NCBI GenBank assembly: GCA_964017185.1
Contig: OZ024869.1
Location: 67,612,315-67,676,314, forward strand
Source: Rugalucina vietnamica
Lineage: Eukaryota > Mollusca > Bivalvia > Lucinida > Lucinidae
Reading direction: 5' to 3'
DNA: 64,000 bases
Part shown: in pieces, positions 40,449-52,400 of the stretch
Layout of the letters: each line of letters begins with the position of its first letter
Numbering within the stretch: position 1 is the stretch's first letter
The notes under the pieces: model-generated
The model's database searches: none
The model's input: the letters and a program-made list of their open reading frames with translations, nothing else
Told to the model about the DNA's origin: nothing
Position numbers and translations under genes: made by a program

Positions 40449-43400
40449 AAACATCGTTCTTACTACAAGTGGAACAAGAAAGACTTTCAATGAGGGAGAG
40501 GAGACAAACTTAAAATATCTTACATGAATTTTATATATTACCCAATGCCAGCCGGTCTTACATGAATTTTATAGATTACCCAATGCCAGCCGGTCTTACA
40601 TGAATTTTATAGATTACCCAATGCCAGCCGGTGGTCCTATTCGAGGTCCAGGTGGGGCCATGCCTGATGGGGCGATGATTAATTCAGCTTCAGGCTCAGG
40701 ACTTCATACGAACACGCATCTAAAACAAGTTGATCGTGTGCGCAATATATTCCCTGAAACATGGCTATGGAATTCATATTCAGCCGGGTTTGTCAGATAA
40801 TATTTCAGCAATTAATGCGATTGATGTTGCTTGAATTCGCCTGCTTGCTAGAAGTTAATGAAATACAGCGTATGTTTTCGAAATAGCTAACTGTGTTTGA
40901 ACATGTTTTCCCAGTAAATACTAAGCTAGAATGTTGTTAAGCACACAAGTCGTGAAATGATAAAACACCGAGGTACTGTAATGTATAGAAATGCTCTTCA
41001 AGCAGTTATGATTATAAGTGATCTACAAAGAAACCTTAAAATTCCTACACAAATCTAAATATTCATGAAATTTGCGATAAAAGGACCCGCACCAGCGGTC
41101 TTCAGTGGAGAATCAAGAGCTGTCAAGAAATGGATGTGATGCACCTGTGCAAGTGGTTCTCTAAAGACCCTCCGAGATAGAGTTTGAAACGTTTTAAGGA
41201 GGTCTATGCCTAAAATGAGAAAAGTCCCTAAAAGCCTACAATCGAGGGGTCAATTTTTAAAACATATAATTTAAGCAAAAGTTTAAAGTGTTTTATTGGG
41301 TATATATGTAAATTGTGTGACAAAGGGTTTGGCAGCGTTCCTAAATGCCAAAAGGAGGAGATAACTCTTGGTTTTTGTACCTACCAAAATATTTACAAGT
41401 TCTTACCCTGCTAATGTTCATGGAGCAAAAATATAGTTTTCTATGTATTTGACAGCAATTGTTTTTGCTATAAACCAAAGAAAAAATGATGTCGCCAATA
41501 TTAACGAGTTTTGGTATTGTTGTTTTTGTGCATGCGCATCATCGAAACACGTTTAAGGTCATTCTATTTCCGATAATAAAGAAGAAAATGGGGACCATTA
41601 ATATTTTTAGTTTGAAAGTATGCCCCCTCCCCCAGACCCAGCTTCACACTAACATATATTGTGTAAATATACTTATCATTATAAGGTGTCTCCAGAAAAA
41701 GGATTTTGCCGTTTCGAGGAGGCCTAAATCTCAAATAATGGGTTTTGCTCGAACATACATAGTGATAATGATCGATACTTGAGAGGTTAGGCGCTTGTAA
41801 TCCTCCCAGTAATTTTATATTGCTGATCTTTCCAAGGCGATACTTCTGTAGTGGCTCTTATTTATGTTTTGGCGTTGATTTTTTGTGCCTTTGTTCCAAA
41901 TGTATATTTTGATATTGCAGTTAAGTTTTGGTAACTGAGTGGCCGCATATTGGGAAAATAGCTGCTCACTTGGCTTATGATTCGTTTTCTTAGTACGAGT
42001 ACTTGATTGTTAATTAAATTTTTCCCACCTCGGTTTTTGGAGTAGGAATTTCTTTCTGAATGCGCCATTTCCAAACCATTGCCTACCTTTACATTCAAAT
42101 ATCATGACTGACTCTTTATAGATTACCCTATAATGGCACCGGGTGGTCCCATTCGAGGTCAGGGCGGGCCTATGCCTGGAGGGGCAGTGATAGACCCAGC
42201 CGCTGGTTCTGGCCTCAGTGCGAATACACATCTAAAACAAGTCGATCGTGTGCGCAATATTTTCCCCGAAACATGGCTATGGAATTCCTATTCAGCAGGG
42301 TTTGTTAAAGTATTGCAATTTATGTTGCTTGCAACCTGTGTTACTTTTGCCTTCAGCACTGCTTGCTTTGCTAGACGAAACAAGTGACCGTCAAAAACAT
42401 TCACCGTCATTCGCATACCAAAATATTCTTGTTCTAAAATCCTGATTACAAAAGTTAAAATCAATTTTTGAATCCCTATCGGCTAAAACAATATTACATG
42501 TGACATAAAATTATATACAAATATGTATGGGAATGGAATCCTTAAGACTTTTGTCGTTAAATTTCAGGTGAATATAAATATGGACGGAGAGACTGCTCAT
42601 TGTACACCATTTTAGCGTACTTGTCTATTTTTTTTGGGATTGTTTTTCGTTCCTCGTTTCCCAAACCAGCACTATTAGTATATAGTTTAGCATTTGGCTA
42701 CCGTTCCAAGGCAAGCCTGGCTAATTTGCTAGGCAGTTGACGTCGTGTTTTTTTCGGGAATACCCGAAGTCTCAACCGAGGTTTGCTCAACCTTTCCTGA
42801 GTAAATAACCAGACTAACAATGTAGGTCGATTTTGTTTTTAGTTTAATTCCGTTCCTAGATCCGCTTTAACTAGTACTATGGACAGCATCGGGATCTAGC
42901 TTTAAACACATTCTAAATGTTCTATTCTGAAACATGGTGATAACCACACTAACTTCGTTAAGGAATGTCAACGGTAAATAACGCTCCTTTGAATGTAAAT
43001 ATAGCTCATGTACCAAGTGCAGCCCAAGAGGAGAAATATTTGAAACGTTGAACAGCACATTTTAAATATTTTATTCTTTTTGGCGCCTGTTATTGTTCTT
43101 TTAGTCGAACTGGAAGGCCAAATCAGAAGACAGACCATTCACATCTTTTATTTTAGATTATCCTACAAACGTCGACTTTCTAGGGCCCCAACCAGCGATC
43201 GCAGGGGCCGGAGCAGGATTCGGGATGGCAACTGGTACAGGGGGATCTGTTGTGCCTGCTCCAAGTGCCACCCTGAAGACCGTAGATCGTGTTCGAAACA
43301 TTTTCCCCGAAACCTGGCTTTGGAACAATGCTTCTGTTGGGTTTGTTTTGCAATTTACTCTCAGATATTGTAGATGCAATTAGTGCTTAGGCCAAGCTTT

Positions 43401-46400
43401 TAGCTTTCGTTATCTACTTTTTCTATGCTATTTTGGATTGGTATACTGCCTTGTAGAAAATTAGAAGTTGAGTAGATGACTACTAATCTGCTCGGTGTTA
43501 CTACATGCTATCTTCAGTTGTAAGACGTGCCCAAGATTTAATAAAATGATTGCTGACTCGGTATAAAGCGATCAATCAACTCATCCTCATTTACTTCCTG
43601 TGAAAGCTGAAATTGATATAAAGTGTATCCGCTCATGCATTAGCTGTCATGACACCAAGAAGTTCAAGCGGTTCAGGGCTTCAAACTGAGATGTGATTCC
43701 CGAAACGTGGCTTTGGAATTATATACATATCTTGGGTTCGTAAGGGGCTGAAAATCTAATAACCTACTCCAAGATACGCGTTTCGTTATACATGTACAAA
43801 TCGCGTTATATATACATGTACTGTAGCCCGTTTTGAAAAAGTGGAACTATGCTGGACCCACCATTTCCTTGACTGATTAAATGTTTCAATGATCCAATGG
43901 TTCTGTTATTCCGATGTATATATGCCGCTCAACAGTTAAAAATGAATGGACAAAAATTGACCAAATCTAGTTTGAGCTTGTTACACGTCATTTTTTAAAA
44001 TTTATTATTGATTGATGTCAGTATTTCGTTTCCACCGTGTATCTTGAGAACAAATTGACTGAATTCGACCAAATATTTTACTGGTATGCACATAAACATT
44101 GATAACGACCCTTGATGTTCAAGTCAGAATTATCGTTTCCGCTTAATATCTTGAGAACGATGCTCAACTCGACTAAATTTTGAATACATATCAACATTAA
44201 TAATGCCTAGCTTGATAGTGTTAGCCATTAAAAAATGCTCATCAACAATGACAAGTTCGTAAAGTAAATTTCATGGATTGTCAATATTTTGCATTGTCAT
44301 CAGTGGTGGTATCAGTAAAATTAAATCAGATGTTGCTGGGATTTATACACCAATAGATAAAAAAAAAAGACAAACCATGATTTGTGGATTACAATGACCG
44401 TTTTGAATATAATGAAGATCCTTGTATGGTAGGCACCCTGCATGCCCACTGAATGCAACATATTTTTTTACGGGACAGATTGATCAAACATCACCTGACA
44501 CCGGATGGAGTGCGGTGATGATTGAAAGTTGGATCGATTGGGCATCAACCTTCAGCAAAACGAAATCGATTTGACCTGAACCTACATCGAGGCAATCATG
44601 AAATCTTTGCGGTAGGTTGTTGCCCAAGTGATCGGGCTTCCTGTCTTTTCATTTTGTCATTCGTCGTGTGATGGTGCATCAATCAGCGCTGTAAGAAGTT
44701 TATTGTATCATGAGTATACACAGTGGTGAGGATATATGTAGACAGAAACTGTTCGTTAGTCGTGACCTGTAATTCTTTTCGGTTGCATGGCCCTTATAGA
44801 AAGTCAGTGCTCCTTTTGTGTGTCATTTTAGTGTATCCAATGCCGATGATTGAAGAACTCGGAGGAGGAGGGGGAGGGTTTGCGATGGCTGGCCTGGCAC
44901 CAGGAGGAGGTGTAGCACCTCCATCTGGTTCAAGTTCAAGTGGTTCAACGCTTAAAACTGTAGATCGCGTTCGAAATGTGTTTCCCGAAACATGGCTTTG
45001 GAGTAATGCTTCTGTTGGGTTTGTAATATGCCCCAATTATATAGGCTAGATATGCTATATGCTAGCAATAGCTAGACAGCCGCTTAAGTAGAAATCCTTG
45101 CTTAATTTTGCAGGTGAGCGTATAAGGTTTGGTGACGGAACTCGTACTCTGCTTTGTTTCATGAATGATGTACGACAATGAATTTCCCCAAGGACGCGAT
45201 ATGTCATCATCAACTTGCCCTGTGACAATCAACCCTGGGGCATTATTCTAACAAGTTTTAAATACCATATTATATTCTGAGATCAGTATGGCGTTCGTAT
45301 TTGTAGATTACCCTATGATTGACGCTGCCTTTGGAGCTGGAGCGGGAGGTCATGCATTACCCGGCATGGCACCAGGAGGAGGTGTAGCACCTGCAACTGG
45401 TTCAAGTTCAAGTAGTTCAGCCCTTAAATCTGTTGATCGTGTTCGAAATGTGTTTCCCGAAACATGGCTTTGGAGTAATGCTTCTGTTGGGTTTGTAAAT
45501 TGCTCCAAATGTATAATCTAGATAAGCTAGCATTAGACAACCGCTTTAGTTTCACAAAATCATTTGCTAAATTAGTGCTTAAATAAAACGCACATAGTAC
45601 CTTGATGACCAACAGAAAAAACGGCGTTTTTAACACAGCGTAAAGATAAATTCATAGAGATCGTTGGGTCTGTGTCAGATCAATCAAGCACTGCAATGTT
45701 TCCATGCACTCATTGTAATTCTAATAAGTCTGGTTTACCACATGTTGCCATGATCTGATTATTATAAGTCAACATCGGAAAATCGGAGCGTGTATCAAAC
45801 CATCGAATAACCGGGACAATTTCGAACTTGCAATTTCGAATTTATTTGGCGGTTTATTCTTGCATTTATACTTTATTTGGCATTACTGCAACTGGGGTTG
45901 CACTGTGTGACGATCCTAAAAGTATCCTCGTATGTACATGCATACATCAACCATAGTCACTGCGCCGCTGAGATTATATTTTACTTTCGGTCCTTAGAAA
46001 ATTCAGAGTATTAAATATCAATGCGTTAAGAGCCATCATAGGGAATATAACTTAATACCCTCCGTACGTCGATAAATGGGTTGTACTATTTTTCAAAATT
46101 GACCGCATTGTTTATCGTCGCCTCACCGAGACCGACATTGTCACGGTTTACATGTAACTGTATAGTTAACGGATCACGGAACCAATATGTCCTTTGCCAC
46201 GACATCATAGTTTTAGTTTCCGCCCCGGCATGTCTGAAGAATTGTTGACTGGGACGTGAAGCCTCAAAACAAAACAAACAAACATAATTTTAGTTAAGTT
46301 CGCATAACTGAGTAGCCGCCCATTGGGAAATAGCTGCTCTTTCGGCTAACGATATGTTTTCTAAGTATAAGTACCTGATTGTTAATTTAGTTTTTTCCCA

Positions 46401-49400
46401 ACTCGGTTTTTGGAGTGTGAATTTCTTTCTGATTGTGCCTTTTCCTGATCATTGCCTAACTTGTACCCATCATTCAATGCATGTCTTCCGCAGTGGTTAT
46501 CCTGTTTGCTGTTTGAAACGTGTTGATTCGAATGTTTGATCGTATCTGAATCTATGTTATATCAGTATCACCATTCATTTGTCTCACTTTGGTTTGGTAG
46601 AATAAGATGTCCACTTGACTGCAAGATAAAACGAAGTCGGTACAGTTCCACCTACAGACAATGGTTTTCTACTGCCAGTCTAGAAGATCAATTGGAGTAG
46701 TCAATCTGACCCCCCCCCCCCCAAACCGCCTTTACCTAAAGCCAACATATAGTTTAATGGTATTTGAGACAATGCATCAGAAAACCAACACTGCATAATT
46801 ATGCGAAACCAAAGGCGCAGATCAACTTCGCCGTAACTGTGAATCAGATCAGCGTCGTTGTGTTCGCTACACGGATAGCACAGCTCGGTTTGTGTCAGGC
46901 CTGGTCGGAAGCACAAATAGTGTTTTTTTTCATGCAAAGGCTAAAATTTTGTAGATTACCCTTTTATGATGCGGCCAATGATTGATGCAGCCTTCGGAGG
47001 TGGCGCGGGAGGTCATGCATTGACTAGCATGGCACCCGGAGGTGGAGTTCCTCCCTCAAGTTTGAGTGGTTCAGCGCTTAAAACTGTTGATCGTGTTCGA
47101 AATGTGTTTCCCGAAACATGGCTTTGGAGTAATACTTCTGTTGGGTTCGTAACATGCTGATAGAATACCAAGCGTGTTTTAGTTTACATAGCAATTTTGC
47201 GCTTGAAGTTACGTGTACATGTGCAACTGTGTTGCTTTAGTGCCTTAGGTGGTGGTGTACTGCATGTAGAGCTAGATTTGGCTGCCGCATCAAAAGACCA
47301 ATTTTAATGGTCTCATGGACAATTGGTGAAAACTAAATGAGATACCATCATATCACAGAATGTGATAAGGTTACTTACTCACTATCTCGCTTTACTTAAT
47401 TACATGTACATATTACATGCAACAAACAAACCTTGATACAAAACCAGTGGGAATCACAGATACCATGGCTGTGGTTATTTCCAAAACTTATTCATCTTTA
47501 CCGAGGCCGATGTTTGTTCTCCTGTGACTGTTGAACAATCACCCTTCCAGAATGAATTGTCTTGTATTTCATTGTTGAATAAATGGTGTTTAGTATTGTA
47601 CATTCTACATGTATGTCTTGCTTAGAAGATCTCAATATAATGTTGGCTGTGGTTTTGTTCTTGTTGTTGGTGTATTCTCAAGAGATAAGTCTTTATCATG
47701 ACACATCTCATACGCTGTTTCGCCCAACAAATTGATCAGTGTCGGCTGTGTTATATATATATAAACCGTTACCTTGGCAACATCACGGCTTTTTCTTTGA
47801 TCACGGTCCAATAGCCCTCAGCGCTGTTAATTCTATCGGCGGACTATCTGGCGCAGCACTGCCTCAGCTTATCATCCCTACTTCTGTCCCACAAACACCA
47901 CATCAGTCATAAGAGGAACCAGAACGAGTCAGAACAGTGTTTCCAGAAACTTGGCTTTGGAGCAATGCAGTAGTTGGGTACACTTTATTTGAATTCATGT
48001 CCCCGAGTCCGTGTCTAAAATGTATCATCATGAAAACATATCCGTGTATTGAATACCCCATTAAACCCCACTTTTATATAGTGAAACTGGGGTATGCAGG
48101 GGTATACCTATTTTTCTTATTTTTGCTCCAAAACATAGATTGTGGGTACTCGTTAGAACAGCCTCGCCGAGGCGGTTCTAACGTGTACCCACAATATATG
48201 TTTTGAGCAAAAATAAGAAAAAAATCAAAAGTTTTGTGATGACATTTTCATTTTTTACAACTAAAAAAATCTCTGTATATTGCATGGGCAAGTTTTCGTA
48301 ATGATTTGTCTTTACCTCTGGTAGCGGTGCCATTCTTGAGATGAGTTTGCTCCTGGTGGTTTGAATTTCGCTAACATAGCTTACGTCTTGGTCGTTGTCG
48401 GTGCATGATGAAGTTAGGCACAGTGACAAAATGCGGCGCCCATTACCAGTGACCTCGTCCCATTTGGTTTTGAAAAAAGCTTTTCCATCTGGCTTGTAAA
48501 AATCAGTAATATATTGACAGCCTGTTTTGTGTATCAACCATCGTATATCATTGCGTATATATATATACGTCTACAACGATGGACCAACCATGTTTAATAT
48601 CGCCTATGTGTAAACATATGCCACATCGAATTGGTTACAACAAAATTTTGTGACTTTTTTGTTTTCGAGAACAGGGTGGCCAGACTTCGTACCCGGACAA
48701 ACACCCCCACCACTAGCGGGCCTTGTTTCTGGAATTCCACCTTCGCAAATGTCTCAAACCGGCAAAGAACCTTCACGTATACGATCATTCTTCCCGGAGA
48801 CGTGGCTTTGGATGAATTCTAGTACTAGGTACATGAATATGATCATAGTATAAATCAGACGTTTGCGCGCTTGTAAACTATAAATGCTTCTCGCTCCTAT
48901 CTACCGTCTGCAAAGGGACTTGGTATATAATATTAGATGCTTTGGGCTGGTGGTTCTTTCTTTAACAATTAAGGGTGCTATTTGTTTCCGTTTCCGAGGA
49001 ATCGTACGGATTTGTTTTCTATGATACATGTATTTCTAACTAGGGGACAATTATTTGAAAAAATTGTGCAAAAGATGCAGCGAATATGCAGTCCAGTCAG
49101 TGATTTAAACTTTTTTCTCTGAGTATATACATGTAACAATAATAACACAAAGTCTAGAGGGTTAAATGACCGAACTGGTTAATCAATACATGTAGCTTCA
49201 TGTCTTTTTCTAAACAAGGATGAAGGGATCCGCATATCTTGAAGTGCATCTCTATTTTGAAACATAGGCTTCAAATTAAAGCGGAGGCTTATTCGGAAAT
49301 TTGAACTGATGAAACAGCAAGTCCATTTGTCTAGCTCTAGAAATGGGTCTGATGCCGCTACCAATAAGGGAAGTTTGAAGCTTTTTGAAGGGGTCAGATG

Positions 49401-52400
49401 TGTGTTATTCTGATATTCTGCTATTATTGCTATAAGATAGCCACCTAGTATTCTTTATAGCAATTATTGTACTCACGCTACAGTAGTACAGCAATGTTAA
49501 ATTTATCTTTTTTTTTTTGTTTCTTTTTTTGCTAGCTTCTTGTGCCACCTACCCCACAAAATGCTTAAACATCTGTCATTTTCTATTATTTTTGTATTGA
49601 TGATAGTCCTAACCGCTAGTTGTTGTATAACATATTTGTATGAACCTCACATGTCATTGTATATGACCTGAGTGAAAATAAAGTTTATGTTATGTTATGT
49701 TATAAAGCAAGCATTGTATGCATGTTACGATAATACTTTCATAGTAGTTCATAATGGCATTCATGTACGAACGTAATCTCGGCACAATTCGAATTCGAAT
49801 TGCATGTTACAGATTATCCTATTATGACACCCGGTGGTCCAGTTCGAGGTCAGGGAGGCCATGACTGGAGAAGCGGTGATCTATCCAGCTGCTGATTCTT
49901 GACTGCATCTTAAACAATTTGGTCGTTTGCGAAGCTGATCAGCGCCTTTGTTTTCGCTATACGGATAGCGCACTCCCTCTACTTCCTGAATACGAAATTT
50001 CGACCGTCTTACCACTTCTAGGACTGCATAGCTCAGTATGTGTCAGACCTGGTCGGAAACGCAAATTGTTGGGTTTTCTCATCCTAATGCTCATCTGTAG
50101 ATTAATCTTTTATGATTGATGCTGTCTTCGGTGGTGGAGAGAGAGGTTATGCATTAGCTGGCATGTCAACAGGAGGTGGAGTTCCTCCCTCAAGTACAAG
50201 TGGTTCAGCTCTTAAAACTGTTGCTCATGTTCGAAATGTGTTTTCCGAAACATGACTTTAGAGTTACACTTTTGTTGGTTTCGTAACTTGCTGAAAATGC
50301 AAAGCGTACTTTGGTTTACATTGCAATTTTGCCCTTGGAGTTACAGGTGCAGCTGTGTTGCTTGAGTGCATTAGGTGGAAGTGTACTGCATGTAGCTTGT
50401 GTTGGGCTACCGCATCAAAAGATCAGTTTAAAGGTTCTCGTGGACGATTGGTGAAAACTAAATGAGTTATTATCATATCACAGAGAACTTTCTCATTAAC
50501 TACTGACATAATATACATGCAGCAAACAAATTCTGATACAAAACCAGTGGGAATCACAGAGAATTTCAGACCATGATTGCTGTTATGGATATTTCCAAAA
50601 CTTATTCATTTATACCGAGGCTGTCTACTGTGGACTGTTGAACCTTCCCCCTTCCAGGTTGAATTGTCTTGTATTTCATTATTGAATAAATGTTGTTTAG
50701 TAATGTACATTGTTTGTCTTGTTAAGAAGGTCGTGGTTGTGTCTTTGTTCTTGTTATTGGTGTATTCTCAAGTGACAAGTCTTTATCATGACTCAATTCA
50801 TACGCTGTTTGGCCCAACAAATTGATCAGTGTCGGTTGTGTTACGTATGCACTTTTATGTTTTATTCAGCTCCGCTACCATGGCAACATCACGGCTTTTT
50901 CTTTGGTCACGGTCCGATTGCAATCAACGCTGCCCACTCTGTCGGCGGACTATCAGGCGCAGTACTGCCTCAACCTATACCTACTTCTGTCCCACAAACC
51001 ACACAACAGTCATTGGAGGAACCAGAACGTGTTAGAACAGTGTTTCCAGAAACTTGGCTTTGGAGCAATTCAGTAGTGGGGTACACTTTTAATTATTTTA
51101 ATTCACGTCGCCGGGTTAAAGTCAAAGATTTGTATTTGTTCTTTATCCCTGGAAGCGGTACTGTCCTTAATGTGTGTTTGTTACTTGTGGTTTGGATATT
51201 GATGTCATATAGCTTGGTTATTGTTGTTGCATGAAGTGGTTGTTTTGCGTATCAGTCAGCCCAAAGTTTTACTCCTGGTAGACGGATTGTCAACATGTGA
51301 CGTCAACATCACTACACTCTTCCCCATTGGTCTAACAAGCTTAACCACCAAATATTCAGACAAAGCGAATAGCAAAATGCATGTCGACATACAGTTACAC
51401 TTATCAACCATCATGTAACCACGCAGAGCTAGTCAAAGATCAGGGCCCAAAAGATTGTATGTGTCGCTGATTAGCGATTGCTATTTGTGTACGGCTACAA
51501 CAAATGGGTTACAATAGAGTTTTTGTGATTCTTTTCGTTTTCGCTAACAGGGTGGTTTACTGCCATGCCAGCTCTTGTACCCGGGCAAACACCAACAGCC
51601 CAACCGGGCCTTGTAACTGGAATTCCGCCTGCGCAAATGTCTCAAAACGGCAAAGAACCTTCGCGTGTGCGATCATTCTTCCCGGAGACGTGGCTTTGGA
51701 TGAATTCTACCTCTGGGTATATGATACGTGTTTGACGATAAAATTACGCACTTTTTAACCATACACATTGGAAATGCTTGCCGCTTCCATTTCCTGTCTG
51801 CTTATGCTGTAAAGAAAGGTCACACAAAATATCGTATTTGAAGTCGTAGGGCTGTTTGTGGAAGCTGAGCAAACAATTGAGCCGTCGCATGGGAAAACCA
51901 ACAATCTGCATAGGCGAAAACAAAGGCGTAGATCAGCTTCGCGGTAACTGAGCCTTTGTTTTCGCTACACAGATAGTACAATTCCTCTAATTTCTAAATC
52001 CAAAATTTCCAGCCTCTGACCGTCTTCTGTGACTGTACGGTCCGGTTTATGTCGGACCTGGTCGGAACACCAAATTGTTTGTTTTCTCACTCACAGGCTC
52101 ATTTGTTTTGGGAGTCTGTGTAGAATCTGATTTATTATGCTAAATGTAAGCACATTTTTCTGCCTCCCCCAGACCCTCCGTTTGAAAGATTTGAATTGAT
52201 GAAGCCTCAAGCTCATCTGTCCGGCTCGGGGACGGTATCTAGTGCCGCTACCAACCAGGGAAGTTTGAAGAAGGTCGGAAGGGTCAGAAGTGTGTTTCCC
52301 GAAACTTGGTTATGGTCAAGTTACAGTTCCGGGTATATTTCACATAGCAACTATCATTTGTTATTCTTGCTATTAGACATGTTAGATAGGCATTCACTAA

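Larger units (their letters stand above)
46771..49480 (+). repeat. Segmental duplication, copy A (cassette 8 to decayed cassette 12 twin)
   Basis: Ordered content: family II MITE, cassette 8, decayed 10-like, cassette 9, decayed 12-like. The same order occurs in copy B at 49,921-52,440. Intronic stretches also match, e.g. GCGTGTTTTAGTTTACATAG CAATTTTGCGC versus GCGTACTTTGGTTTACATTG CAATTTTGCCC, and ACAAAACCAGTGGGAATCAC in both. Confidence 0.85.
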
